Both the position numbers and the translations under genes were made by a program. This document shows positions 8,360 through 16,873 of a stretch of 64,000 bases of DNA, piece after piece. Each line of letters begins with the position of its first letter. The stretch's first letter is position 1. Origin of the DNA: Vibrio jasicida CAIM 1864 = LMG 25398 (GTDB lineage: Bacteria; Pseudomonadota; Gammaproteobacteria; Enterobacterales; Vibrionaceae); the NCBI RefSeq assembly GCF_000400365.1, contig NZ_BAOG01000063.1, forward strand, positions 215,038-279,037. The letters run 5' to 3'. A model generated the notes under the pieces. It had not been told where the DNA came from, ran no database searches, and saw nothing but the letters and a program-made list of their open reading frames with translations.

Positions 8360-9334
8360 ATGACGACAGATCAGCTCAAAACACTGTTTGAAAATGACTT
8401 AAGGCACAAACTCGAACCGCTTGAAGCTTTACGTTTAGAAGCACTGCGTCGACGCAAGTTTCTAGGTTTGGCGGTTCTGGGTTTCTTTGGCACAGTCGTG
8501 TTTGACCTCACTACCTCCGCCATGATGTTTGTTCTTTTGGCATTGATGCTCGGCGGTTGGGCGTACTTCAATCAAAAGCACAATCAGTTTCGCACGACCT
8601 ACAAGCAGCACATCATGCAGAGCTTGTTAGCGCACATTGAGCCCTCACTCAGTTGGGACCCAAATCGTAAACTTTCCAAAGAAGCCTTCGAGCACAGTGG
8701 TTTGTATTTAGACCGTTGTGATGGTTTCGAGAGTGATGATTTTATTTCAGGCACCATTGGAGAAGCGAAGGTGGTGATGTCTGAGATAGAAGCGTCAAAG
8801 CTCATCAGTTCAGGAAGCGATAGTTCGAGTAAGCATCACGTGTTTTTTGCGGGGTTGTTTTGTGAAATAGACGTTCCGATGAATGACGACGTTTGCACCT
8901 TTGTTTTGAGTGACCGCGATGATGGGCCAACGCTTCGTGAAAAGCTGTGGGACCGTTTCTTCAAGATTCAGATAGGTAAAAGAGTGCGAATGGGTCACCC
9001 AGAGTTTGACCAACAGTATGAGGTGTACAGCGACGATTTAGACACCGCAAAGCAACTGCTGACGGATGAATTGATCGAGCGTGTGCTGACTTTTCATCGT
9101 GAGAGCGAGTTTTCTCGCTTGTCGTTTTCTCAAGTGAACGGAAAGCTCTATATTGCCATTTCGCATTGGAAAGAACTGTTTGAGCCAAAATTGGATGAGC
9201 CAGCGGGGGAGTTTGAAGCCGTTGCTGAGATTTATCGCGAACTCGATTTCTTGATTGGCACTATTCACAGTCTGGAGTTGGCCAAACCAATGGTTCAGCC
9301 CATGGCGGAATCTAGTACCTTGGCTACCGCCTAA
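8360..9334 (+). CDS. DUF3137 domain membrane protein
   Basis: 324 residues. Two adjacent hydrophobic stretches near 34-70 (FLGLAVLGFFGTVVFDL and MMFVLLALMLGGW) form a membrane hairpin close to the N-terminus; the rest is soluble. The segment around DGFESDDFISGTIGEAKVVMSEIEA is typical of DUF3137, whose function is unknown. A longer reading frame to 8282 exists, but it overlaps the YidD-like gene by 47 nt and the ATG at 8360 has an AGGAAAG ribosome site, so I chose 8360. The 31-nt gap to the YidD-like gene suggests co-transcription. A large nested palindrome follows the stop. Confidence 0.82.
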   Translation: MTTDQLKTLFENDLRHKLEPLEALRLEALRRRKFLGLAVLGFFGTVVFDLTTSAMMFVLLALMLGGWAYFNQKHNQFRTTYKQHIMQSLLAHIEPSLSWDPNRKLSKEAFEHSGLYLDRCDGFESDDFISGTIGEAKVVMSEIEASKLISSGSDSSSKHHVFFAGLFCEIDVPMNDDVCTFVLSDRDDGPTLREKLWDRFFKIQIGKRVRMGHPEFDQQYEVYSDDLDTAKQLLTDELIERVLTFHRESEFSRLSFSQVNGKLYIAISHWKELFEPKLDEPAGEFEAVAEIYRELDFLIGTIHSLELAKPMVQPMAESSTLATA

Positions 9335-9344
9335 TTTCCTCATT

Positions 9345-9391
9345 ATCTCAAGCTGATTCCTGAATGATACCCTATCATTTCAGCTTGAGAT
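9345..9391. repeat. Nested palindrome
   Basis: Outer arms ATCTCAAGCTGA (9345-9356) and TCAGCTTGAGAT (9380-9391) are perfect 12-bp complements. Inside them AATGATA (9363-9369) and TATCATT (9373-9379) form a second 7-bp stem with a CCC loop; only 6 nt on one side are unpaired. No T-run follows, so it is more like an extragenic palindromic repeat than a simple terminator. Confidence 0.75.
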
Positions 9392-9483
9392 TCACCCAAT
9401 ATCCTGTACCTTACCAAGACTATTTTTTGCAGCCTGCTTTCATTCGATGAGTGACCTGCGCTGCTTTATTTGAGTTTAAGTTC

Positions 9484-10281
9484 ATGTCACAAGCTAGCAT
9501 CAAATTTATTGCCACCGATATGGATGGCACCTTACTTGACCAATACGGTCGTTTAGACCCTGAGTTCTTTGATCTGTTTTTGCAGCTAGAAGAGAAGGGA
9601 ATTCTATTCTCGGCGGCATCGGGGCGTCAGTACTACAGTTTGCGCGATACGTTTGCACCGATTCAAGACCGTATGATTTATGTGGCGGAAAACGGCACCT
9701 TGGTGATGTACCAAGATAAAGAGCTATACAGCTGCACCATTCCAAAAACAGAAATTGATGCGATCATCCAAGCGGCTCGTGAGATTGAAGGTACGCACCT
9801 AGTGCTGTGTGGTAAGCGTTCGGCTTACATTGAAACTAAAGATCCTAAAGCGTTGGAAGAGTTCCAGAAGTACTACCATCGCTGTGAATACGTGCCAGAT
9901 CTACTGGCCGTTGACGATGAGTTTATCAAGGTAGCGATTTGTCACTTTGGTGGTTCTGAAGAGTTGGTTTTCCCAACCATGAGTGCGAAGTTTGGTTACA
10001 GCCATCAAGTTGTGGTGAGCGCGAAGATTTGGCTAGACGTGATGAATGCAGAAGCATCAAAAGGCGCGGCGATCAAACACCTTCAAGATACCATGGGGTT
10101 TGGTCCAGAAGAGACCATGACGTTTGGTGATTACCTGAATGACCTAGAGATGCTGCAAGTGAGCGAGCATTCCTACGCGATGGAAAACGCGCACGAAGCG
10201 GTGAAGAAAATCGCACGTTTCTCCGCACCAAGCAATCGTGACTCGGGCGTAATGAAAGTGATCAAAGAGAAAGTGCTTTAA
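9484..10281 (+). CDS. Cof-type HAD family sugar-phosphatase
   Basis: Cytoplasmic haloacid-dehalogenase-fold phosphatase of the Cof/YbiV/YidA subfamily, 265 residues. Motif I is DMDGTLLD at 12-19 (nucleophile D12, acid D14), motif II SAASGRQ, and the C-terminal TFGDYLNDLEML gives the Mg-binding aspartates. The large cap domain between motifs II and III is the Cof type. The upstream ATG/GTG extension to 9451 (MTCAALFEFKF) is not family-like; starting at 9484 gives the usual N-terminus. Substrates of this subfamily are sugar phosphates and related small metabolites; the specific one is unknown. Confidence 0.92.
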   Translation: MSQASIKFIATDMDGTLLDQYGRLDPEFFDLFLQLEEKGILFSAASGRQYYSLRDTFAPIQDRMIYVAENGTLVMYQDKELYSCTIPKTEIDAIIQAAREIEGTHLVLCGKRSAYIETKDPKALEEFQKYYHRCEYVPDLLAVDDEFIKVAICHFGGSEELVFPTMSAKFGYSHQVVVSAKIWLDVMNAEASKGAAIKHLQDTMGFGPEETMTFGDYLNDLEMLQVSEHSYAMENAHEAVKKIARFSAPSNRDSGVMKVIKEKVL

Positions 10282-10307
10282 TCTCTGCCTCGCCAGTTTC
10301 GAACATA

Positions 10308-10339
10308 AAAAGCCCCGCAACGTAATGAACGGGGCTTTT
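10308..10339 (+). terminator. Intrinsic terminator after the HAD gene
   Basis: Perfect 10-bp stem AAAAGCCCCG/CGGGGCTTTT with a 12-nt loop, ending in TTTT. The A-rich left arm also makes it plausible for the converging − strand operon. Confidence 0.85.
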
Positions 10340-10395
10340 GTTTATCTCAAGTTAAGTATCTGCAGCTAAGTAGCTGAAGCTAAGTATGCGTCTGC

Positions 10396-10800
10396 TTAGC
10401 GGACGTATTTCGCTGTCGCGCTGACAAACCAATGTTGCAACTTGCCATCTGGGTTCTCTACCCACAGGTCGTTATGGTAGCGGTAGATGCGACCATTCAC
10501 GGTGAGGGTTAGCGTGTTATCACCGGTTTGCTCCATGCGAATAAACTGATCAGAAGTTACCAAAAACGGCTCCAAATCATCCGTGCTTGCGCCTTTGTAC
10601 ACCACGAAGTAACCAAACATATTGCCGGCATCTGGGTCTGTCGAATGAATGCGATGGCCAACCAGTGTGTAGTTGTCGTTGAGCGCTTCTTCGAGGGTTT
10701 GTGCACCTACGGTTTCGTGAGAAGGGATAAATACCCAAGCCAGTACACCTATCGCGATCACTAGCAGTAATAGTACTGCTCGCATGAAGTTTTTCATCAT
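10396..10800 (-). CDS. Membrane-anchored protein of a c-di-GMP operon, unknown function
   Basis: 134 residues. One N-terminal hydrophobic segment (about 8-26, AVLLLLVIAIGVLAWVFIP) acts as an anchor or uncleaved signal, with the remaining ~105 residues expected in the periplasm. I do not recognise the soluble domain; it contains HRIHSTDPDAGNMFGYFVVYKG and ends in an SATAKYVR tail. Two tandem ATGs are possible starts. Its start is 10 nt downstream of the stop of the diguanylate cyclase gene, and a SUOX-like periplasmic protein lies two genes upstream, so it is probably the third member of a signalling operon, perhaps an extracytoplasmic sensor or accessory part. Confidence 0.72.
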   Translation of the reverse strand: MMKNFMRAVLLLLVIAIGVLAWVFIPSHETVGAQTLEEALNDNYTLVGHRIHSTDPDAGNMFGYFVVYKGASTDDLEPFLVTSDQFIRMEQTGDNTLTLTVNGRIYRYHNDLWVENPDGKLQHWFVSATAKYVR

Positions 10801-10810
10801 GGTTATCCGT

Positions 10811-11902
10811 TTAACGTTGGAATTTCATTTTGTACATGCGCTTATCCGCTAAATTGATCAGGAAGTCAATGTTGTCTGCGTCTTGCGGGTAGCTAGCGAC
10901 CCCCAAACTTGTCGATAGGCCATTGGCTTGCTCAGAGGAGAGAATCGGCTTTTCAAACACCACATTGATATGGTGCGTGACTTCATCGATTTTCGTTTGA
11001 TCAATAGAGTCGACGATCACGGCAAATTCGTCGCCGCCCATGCGATACACGGCAAAGTCATCCAGCGCCATTTGGCTTAGACGAGTTGCGATTTCTATGA
11101 GCGCAATATCGCCAGCTTGATGGCCTAAGGTGTCATTGATGTCCTTAAAGCCGTTTAAATCGAGCAGCATTAGTGAGAAAGGCGAGTTGGTTTCTTCCTT
11201 TCGGTGTAAATCAATAAACAGCGCGCTTCGGTTAGCAAGCTTGGTGAGCGGATCGCTCAATGCCATTTTTTTGTGGAACTTGGACTCACGTTTATAAAAA
11301 TACGTCAACAGTGCCACGGTTAGGACAAAGATACCGAGCAATACGTATTGCGCTTGCAGCAAGTTATACGCTTTCTCTTGTTGATGTTTGTAGAGGGGAC
11401 TGGCAACACGAAAATGCAGAGTGACGTAATCGATCATTTGCATGTAGAGGTTTTGAGTTTCACGATAAAACTGACTCGCGGCGACGCTACTGCCCGTTTT
11501 CGCTTCTACTAATATTGGTTCGAGTTGTTGGAATTGGTCAAACAGAGAAAGAAAATAAACTCGAACCTCTTCTCGTGAGAGAAAAGAATCGGCTTCTTTA
11601 TTGTTAATCAGCAAATCAAAACGGCTCCACGCTAGCTCGTATTGCAGCTCAGCGGAATCAATGTTCATCACGCTTTCGTTCAAGCGTCGAGCTTCCCCTA
11701 CCAGTTCAGATAATTCTTTCGAAAGATGGAACAAGAACCAAGTGGCTTGGTTTTGTTGATCCGAATAGGTTTTAGTGAGCGCTCGAGTTTCTTGCAGTAG
11801 GAGTACGTTTGCGAACAGCAGTGTGGATGCAAATATCAGTAAGAGTAACTTGCTCTTGGTTGAAAATGGCCCCTGATGAGGGGGATTGGGCTTTGCTTTC
11901 AT
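10811..11902 (-). CDS. GGDEF diguanylate cyclase with periplasmic sensor region
   Basis: Makes c-di-GMP from two GTP at the inner membrane; 363 residues. A first membrane segment at about 17-35 (LLLLIFASTLLFANVLLL) and a second near 190-205 (VLLGIFVLTVALLTYF) enclose a ~150-residue helical periplasmic domain. The GGDEF domain is C-terminal with the exact active-site motif GGDEF at 289-293. The usual RxxD inhibitory I-site just upstream is not visible (LDDFAVYRM precedes), so product inhibition may be lost. The ATG at 11902 lies 2 nt after the stop of the SUOX-like gene and has an AAAGAAG ribosome site; a longer start would overlap that gene. Confidence 0.92.
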   Translation of the reverse strand: MKAKPNPPHQGPFSTKSKLLLLIFASTLLFANVLLLQETRALTKTYSDQQNQATWFLFHLSKELSELVGEARRLNESVMNIDSAELQYELAWSRFDLLINNKEADSFLSREEVRVYFLSLFDQFQQLEPILVEAKTGSSVAASQFYRETQNLYMQMIDYVTLHFRVASPLYKHQQEKAYNLLQAQYVLLGIFVLTVALLTYFYKRESKFHKKMALSDPLTKLANRSALFIDLHRKEETNSPFSLMLLDLNGFKDINDTLGHQAGDIALIEIATRLSQMALDDFAVYRMGGDEFAVIVDSIDQTKIDEVTHHINVVFEKPILSSEQANGLSTSLGVASYPQDADNIDFLINLADKRMYKMKFQR

Positions 11903-11904
11903 TG

Positions 11905-12366
11905 TTATTCTTCTTTCGCGCTGATCCTGTTTATTTGCCACACCATTTGTGAATGGTATAGGGCGATATCAATTTCCGGATATTCATCCATTGAGTAGAT
12001 CAGCCAGTATGGGCCTTTATTTCTTACTTTAATGTAACGATGGTTTTGCTTATACGCCACGATCGGTTGATAGCGCAGGATGTCTTCGCGCGAGAGGTTT
12101 GAATGGTAGTCATTAAGTGCACGAACTTCGACACGCTCAGGTACTTTGCCAAAGGCATGTTGTAGGAGGGTGCTAAGTTTTACACCGTCAAATTCTGCTG
12201 GGCTGTCTAGCCAAGGAAGTTGTGTGGTGTAAGTGGTTTGAGGCAAGGACTCTAAGTCTTTTAGTGCCACAACGACATTGGGTTTCTCAGGACTGCTAAA
12301 CTGTATTGTGTTTGCAAAAAGTATTGGTGCAAACAAAAGCAAAGCGAGTGCTAGTGTTTTTCTCAT
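11905..12366 (-). CDS. Periplasmic SUOX/molybdopterin-domain-like protein, likely c-di-GMP partner
   Basis: 153 residues. The N-terminus MRKTLALALLLFAPILFA is a cleavable signal peptide; the upstream MFALVAMPAIKIKGHK extension is not signal-like, so I start at 12366. The body resembles the sulfite-oxidase molybdopterin-binding fold: DGVKLSTLLQHAFG, RVEVRALNDYHSNLSREDI and GPYWLIYSMDEY are the usual landmarks. The conserved cofactor-ligating cysteine is not evident, so it may be a non-catalytic ligand- or redox-sensing version. It is followed 2 nt later by the diguanylate cyclase, which suggests that it controls cyclase activity from the periplasm. Confidence 0.75.
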   Translation of the reverse strand: MRKTLALALLLFAPILFANTIQFSSPEKPNVVVALKDLESLPQTTYTTQLPWLDSPAEFDGVKLSTLLQHAFGKVPERVEVRALNDYHSNLSREDILRYQPIVAYKQNHRYIKVRNKGPYWLIYSMDEYPEIDIALYHSQMVWQINRISAKEE

Positions 12367-12641
12367 CTTGTGCCCTTTGATTTTTATTGCCGGCATTGCA
12401 ACTAGAGCGAACATCGCCAGTTAAAATCTCGGTCATATATTTATTAATAATAGAGCCAACCTGATGGTTTTATATAATACGTTATGGGTGAAAAGTAACC
12501 GTTGGTGGAATATACGTCAAGGTTAATGAGAGAGTTAAAAATAGAACTATTGGATGAATATATCATTTCGTTCATTTTATGTGCAACTTGCACCACGTTG
12601 TCTAACTTTCGCGACACATTCAACTCAATCGGAGAAGCGAT

Positions 12642-13013
12642 ATGTTTGATTGGTATTACAAGGTTATCCTCAATTACACCAACTTTAGTGGTAGAGCAAG
12701 ACGCCAAGAGTATTGGTACTTTACGTTGGTGAATGTGTTGGTCAATTTAGTCATGGCTATCATCGATAGGGTGATTGGTAGCCTGATGCAAATGGATAAT
12801 TTTGGTTTTTTCGGTGTGATTTATGCGCTGTTTATTATGATACCGTCGATAGCGGTCACCGTGCGTCGCTTACATGATTCAGGACGCTCAGGTTGGTGGG
12901 CTCTTATCGCCTTTGTTCCAATTATAGGTATTTTGGTGCTGTTGTACTTCTTAATTCAAGACAGTGAAGAAGGCTCGAACCAATACGGTGCGAACCCTAA
13001 GTATCAATCATGA
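12642..13013 (+). CDS. DUF805 family membrane protein
   Basis: 123 residues, inner membrane, three to four hydrophobic segments. DUF805 hallmarks are FSGRARRQEYWYFTL near the N-terminus and RRLHDSGRSGWWAL after the second membrane segment. DUF805 proteins (YhaH/YhaI type) have no firmly known role. A GGAGAAG ribosome site precedes the ATG. It is read alone, divergent from the SUOX/GGDEF operon (gap about 275 nt) and converging on the D15-like gene. Confidence 0.9.
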   Translation: MFDWYYKVILNYTNFSGRARRQEYWYFTLVNVLVNLVMAIIDRVIGSLMQMDNFGFFGVIYALFIMIPSIAVTVRRLHDSGRSGWWALIAFVPIIGILVLLYFLIQDSEEGSNQYGANPKYQS

Positions 13014-13032
13014 TGATGAGAACCGAGTGGGT

Positions 13033-14223
13033 TTACATGCCTGAGCCCACTTGGAAATAAACCGCACTGTCCTCATCGCTGAAGGCAAAGTCCATACCTG
13101 CTTGTAACCCATAACGACGAGCGATGAGGTAACGAAAGCCGACGCCATAAGCGTATTCGGCATCATTTTCGAATAACGGCTCATTTGTTGATGCGTAACC
13201 AAAACCGCCAAAGATATTGGTCGACCAGCGGGTATTCCATTGGTAAGTCAGTTGAGATTCTACTGATAAGGTTTCGTCACCTTGATAGCGATTTCTCGCC
13301 ACGCCACGCAGTTCAATGTCTGGGTAAGACGCTGGTGGTAAAAAGCGTTCGTCAGTGTAGAGTGCCTTGTATTGTCCACGCAGTGCCAACGACCAGTCGT
13401 CTGCCAGTTCCCAATAATTAATCCCCTCTACATCCAACTGCTCGTATTCGTAATCACTGCCAATGGCGTCGTTGTACCAAAGATACTCCGCTTTGTAGTT
13501 GTAGCCCTCAGTTGGGCTAAAGAAGTTGTTTCGGCTGTCCCATTCCAATGTCAGACCCAACCCAGAGGTGGTGGGTGAGGTGTTGGTCAGGGTTTGCAGC
13601 AACTTATCCGCAACAGGAGAGTTAGTGATTTTTTGGTCGGTGACGAAATAGAGTTGTTTCACCCCGATAAACAACGGGGCATCAATAATGCGGTATTGAA
13701 GATGGTTGAGCATGCCGCCGCCAGTTATCTCGAAATCTAACCCCTTACCATTAAATACGTTATCTAGCCCAGGTAAGGAGGATTGTGGATAGAAGGTCAT
13801 ATTAAAGTCGCCATATCCGACGCCACCAAGGTAACGAACGGTGTCTTGCGCCCAGGTCCGGCGGTGACCAAGAAAGCCCATCCAAGTGCCGTTTTCAGTC
13901 GCGAAACCACCTACCGCGGTGATTGCAGGTGTTAACAGTTGAGCGCCTCCATCGAGAGACGTTTCGGCTAACTCACGTCTTTTCTCTCGTTGCTCATCGG
14001 ATTCATGCAAGAACACGCCAGTAAAGCCCAAACCGTAGCCGACGGCAGGCTCAGTAATCACAATCGGAACAGGTAGAAAGCCATAGGCGTTTTCAGCAAG
14101 GTACTCGCCCATATCTAATTGCCCATCGATGGGATCGAAGAAGCTTATTGCCTCGGCAATAGGAGAGGTTGCTAACAACCCGAAGCAAGTCGAGGTTAAC
14201 AGGGCTGACGTTGGTTTTTTCAT
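13033..14223 (-). CDS. BamA/TamA (D15) family outer membrane beta-barrel protein
   Basis: 396 residues with a signal peptide (about 1-25, ending SPIAEA). The C-terminal part has alternating aromatic strands with GINYWELADDWSLALRGQYK and ends in SAVYFQVGSGM, as in bacterial surface antigen/D15 barrels. There are no POTRA domains: the region before the barrel is only about 100 residues, so it is not BamA itself. Family relatives are unassigned outer membrane proteins. It converges on the DUF805 gene with a 19-nt gap and has its own promoter region to the right. Confidence 0.82.
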   Translation of the reverse strand: MKKPTSALLTSTCFGLLATSPIAEAISFFDPIDGQLDMGEYLAENAYGFLPVPIVITEPAVGYGLGFTGVFLHESDEQREKRRELAETSLDGGAQLLTPAITAVGGFATENGTWMGFLGHRRTWAQDTVRYLGGVGYGDFNMTFYPQSSLPGLDNVFNGKGLDFEITGGGMLNHLQYRIIDAPLFIGVKQLYFVTDQKITNSPVADKLLQTLTNTSPTTSGLGLTLEWDSRNNFFSPTEGYNYKAEYLWYNDAIGSDYEYEQLDVEGINYWELADDWSLALRGQYKALYTDERFLPPASYPDIELRGVARNRYQGDETLSVESQLTYQWNTRWSTNIFGGFGYASTNEPLFENDAEYAYGVGFRYLIARRYGLQAGMDFAFSDEDSAVYFQVGSGM

Positions 14224-14327
14224 ACAGTGTTAGCGATAATTGAATGATGTTCAATTACAAGTTAGACGTCATTTCGGCAAATTGCAATGGGGGCTGTGTA
14301 AAGGGGAGGTGAGTGTTTTTAGAACAC

Positions 14328-14356
14328 AAAAAGCCACCCAATGAATGAGTGGCTTT
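14328..14356 (-). terminator. Intrinsic terminator of the fghA transcript
   Basis: 8-bp stem AAAGCCAC/GTGGCTTT. Read on the − strand it is followed by TTTTTGTG. It lies 64 nt past the fghA stop. Confidence 0.8.
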
Positions 14357-14419
14357 GTATAGGACAAGATATTAAACCGTTTGGTTTTTCATCGCTTTTT
14401 GTTTTATCACCAGCAAGTA

Positions 14420-15259
14420 CTACGCAAATAAGTGCTTCGCATGGAAGTTTAAGTGCTCAGCAATAAAGCTCGAAATAAAGAAGTAGCTGTGGTCGTAACC
14501 TGATTGCATTCGCAATTCAACTTCAGAATCATGAGCTTTTGCTGCCGCCAGTAACGCATCTGGTTTCAATTGCTCAGCAAGGAAGTTATCTGCATCACCT
14601 TGGTCGACTAAAATCGGCAATGGGGATTTGTTTTGCTTAAGTAATTCGCTCGCATCGTATTGTTTCCAACTCTCAATATCTGTGCCTAGGTAAGCGGTAA
14701 ACGCTTTTTGGCCCCAAGGACATTGCATTGGGTTACTGATTGGGCTGAACGCTGAAATTGAGCGGTATTGGCTCGCGTTTTTCAAACCAATCGTGATTGC
14801 ACCGTGACCACCCATGCTATGACCGGAAATCGACTTCACATCTGAAACAGGGAAGTTGCTTTCTATGATCGCAGGCAGCTCTTTGGTGATGTAATCGTAC
14901 ATATGGTAATGACGTGACCACGGTTCTTGCGTCGCGTTTAGGTAGAAACCTGCGCCTTTACCTAGGTCGTAATTTTCGTCGTCTGCCACGTCGTCACCGC
15001 GAGGGCTTGTATCTGGCGCCACAATCGCGATACCCAACTCTGCTGCCATTTGAAATGCACCGGCTTTCTGCATGAAATTCTCGTCGGTACAAGTCAGGCC
15101 AGATAACCAGTAAACCACTGGAACTGGGTTTGATTTTGTTGCATTAGGTGGCAAGAAAATCGCAAAGCGCATGTTGCAATTGAGTGTGCGAGATTCGTGC
15201 GTGTACTGTTTATGCCAACCACCGAATACTTTGGCTTGGCTTAGGCTTTCAATGGTCAT
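14420..15259 (-). CDS. fghA: S-formylglutathione hydrolase
   Basis: Hydrolyses S-formylglutathione to formate and glutathione, the second step of glutathione-dependent formaldehyde detoxification in the cytoplasm. 279 residues, standard length, alpha/beta hydrolase (esterase D) fold. Nucleophile S148 in GHSMGG, with D224 (QGDADNF) and H257 (GYDHSYFF) completing the triad; the substrate-site motif WLSGLTCTDENF is present. It lies 178 nt downstream of the class III alcohol dehydrogenase gene on the same strand, the normal pairing, and ends at a clear terminator. Confidence 0.97.
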   Translation of the reverse strand: MTIESLSQAKVFGGWHKQYTHESRTLNCNMRFAIFLPPNATKSNPVPVVYWLSGLTCTDENFMQKAGAFQMAAELGIAIVAPDTSPRGDDVADDENYDLGKGAGFYLNATQEPWSRHYHMYDYITKELPAIIESNFPVSDVKSISGHSMGGHGAITIGLKNASQYRSISAFSPISNPMQCPWGQKAFTAYLGTDIESWKQYDASELLKQNKSPLPILVDQGDADNFLAEQLKPDALLAAAKAHDSEVELRMQSGYDHSYFFISSFIAEHLNFHAKHLFA

Positions 15260-15352
15260 GGATAATCTCTCGATAAAACAATGTTTATTTAAAAACAGTG
15301 AGTATTTAAAACAATGATTTTCTAACGGCGGACAAGACCGTTAAGACAGTGG

Positions 15353-15393
15353 ATGGCTCTCTTCCCGAGGAAAACGTGTCCAGAGAGAAGAGA
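15353..15393 (-). other. Hairpin between adhC and fghA
   Basis: GCTCTCTTC (near 15356) and GAAGAGAGC (near 15386) are perfect 9-bp complements around a ~20-nt loop, in the 178-nt gap between the two operon genes. There is no T-run on the − strand. It may stabilise the upstream message or set the ratio of the two enzymes. Confidence 0.4.
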
Positions 15394-15437
15394 GCTTATT
15401 TCAAATATCAATCACATTACGTGAGTTGTATCTTGGA

Positions 15438-16586
15438 TTATTTATCCATGTGAAGAACAGTACGGATAGATTCACCTTTGTGCATCAATTCGAATGCTTC
15501 GTTCACGTCTTGTAGGCCCATAGTGTGCGTGATGAATTCTTGTAGACCGAATTCGCCAGCCATGTAACGGTTTACGATTTCTGGAAGCTCAGAGCGGCCT
15601 TTAACACCACCGAAAGCAGAGCCACGCCATACACGACCAGTTACTAGTTGGAATGGACGAGTTGAGATCTCTTGACCTGCGCCCGCAACGCCGATGATTA
15701 CCGACTCACCCCAACCTTTGTGACAACACTCAAGAGCTTGACGCATCACGTTTACGTTACCGATACATTCGAATGAGTAGTCAACACCACCGTCTGTCAT
15801 CTCAACGATAACGTCTTGGATTGGTTTGTCGAATTTCATTGGGTTGATGCAATCAGTTGCGCCAAGTTGTTTTGCTAGCTCGAACTTGCTTTCGTTGATG
15901 TCGACACCGATGATTTTGCTTGCACCAGCCATACGTGCACCGATGATTGCAGAAAGACCGATACCGCCAAGACCGAATACAGCAACTGTGTCGCCTTTTT
16001 CAACTTTAGCTGTGTTAAGTACCGCACCCATACCAGTGGTTACGCCACAACCTAGAAGACAAACTTCTTCAAGTGGCGCTTCTTTGTTTACTTTCGCTAG
16101 TGAGATTTCTGGAAGTACAGTGTACTCAGAGAAAGTAGAACAACCCATGTAGTGGAAGATTGTCTCACCATTTACAGAGAAGCGGCTTGTGCCATCTGGC
16201 ATTAGGCCTTTACCTTGTGTTTCACGTACTGCCTGACATAGGTTAGTTTTGCCAGATTTACAGAACTTACACTCACCACATTCAGCTGTGTAAAGTGGGA
16301 TAACGTGGTCGCCAACTTCAACGCTTGTTACGCCTTCGCCAACCATCTCAACGATACCGCCACCTTCGTGACCAAGGATTGAAGGGAAGATACCTTCTGG
16401 ATCGTCACCTGATAGTGTGAATGCGTCAGTGTGACAAACACCAGTTGCTACGATACGAACAAGAACTTCGCCCGCTTTTGGAAGTTGTACATCAACTTCT
16501 TCCATTTTAAGTGGCTCACCTGCAGCCCATGCAACCATTGCTTTTGATTTAATGTGAGTTTGACCTGGTTTGATTTCAAGTGCCAT
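15438..16586 (-). CDS. adhC: S-(hydroxymethyl)glutathione dehydrogenase / class III alcohol dehydrogenase
   Basis: NAD-dependent oxidation of S-(hydroxymethyl)glutathione, formed from formaldehyde and glutathione, to S-formylglutathione. 382 residues, zinc medium-chain dehydrogenase. Catalytic zinc ligands are C51 (CHTD), H73 (GHEGGG) and C180 (LLGCGVTTG); structural zinc cysteines are 103, 106, 109 and 117 (CGECKFCKSGKTNLC). The NAD site GLGGIG is at 205-210. Also called frmA; it can also reduce S-nitrosoglutathione. It precedes fghA. A 51-nt element shared with the SMR pump gene lies 109 nt upstream, and no FrmR-type regulator is adjacent. Confidence 0.97.
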   Translation of the reverse strand: MALEIKPGQTHIKSKAMVAWAAGEPLKMEEVDVQLPKAGEVLVRIVATGVCHTDAFTLSGDDPEGIFPSILGHEGGGIVEMVGEGVTSVEVGDHVIPLYTAECGECKFCKSGKTNLCQAVRETQGKGLMPDGTSRFSVNGETIFHYMGCSTFSEYTVLPEISLAKVNKEAPLEEVCLLGCGVTTGMGAVLNTAKVEKGDTVAVFGLGGIGLSAIIGARMAGASKIIGVDINESKFELAKQLGATDCINPMKFDKPIQDVIVEMTDGGVDYSFECIGNVNVMRQALECCHKGWGESVIIGVAGAGQEISTRPFQLVTGRVWRGSAFGGVKGRSELPEIVNRYMAGEFGLQEFITHTMGLQDVNEAFELMHKGESIRTVLHMDK

Positions 16587-16695
16587 TGGATGTTTCCTTT
16601 ATATTCTCAGTATGTAGAGTGACGTCATAAGCGTAGTTGAGAGTTTCTCTCTACGCTGCGTCGTTTTGTTGGTGCCCATTTTAGGTGTTTCACGA

Positions 16696-16746
16696 AAAAT
16701 GATAATCCGGTTAAATTGAAAATGATTTTTACGTAAATGTAATAAT
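16696..16746 (-). promoter_or_regulatory. Upstream element copy A (adhC-fghA operon)
   Basis: 51 nt that align without gaps to 30749-30799, with 41 identical positions by my count. The 13 nt nearest adhC (AAAATGATAATCC on +) are identical in both copies, as is the distal TGTAATAAT. Both copies lie upstream of − strand genes in the same orientation. This copy also contains the palindrome TTTACGTAAA. It may hold promoter and operator of a shared regulator; TATCAT on the − strand could be a −10 box, and the ATGATAATC core resembles half a Fur box. Confidence 0.55.
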
Positions 16747-16873
16747 GGGCGATTGGAACCGTTATTTATGCAAGCAAATAAGTAGCAGAAAAATCGCATT
16801 GTCGTTTGACCTCAACTACGGTTGAGGTTTTATTGTGTCGCCCATTGCGAAGAAACAGCGAGTTAGGATCACA

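Noticed and set aside
12444..12732. Small frames on both strands before the DUF805 gene
   Set aside because: They overlap each other and the DUF805 start without ribosome sites; the region is better read as a promoter.
16599..16799. 66-residue reading frame upstream of adhC on the − strand
   Set aside because: It overlaps the adhC promoter region and the shared 51-nt element, has no ribosome site and no family-like sequence.
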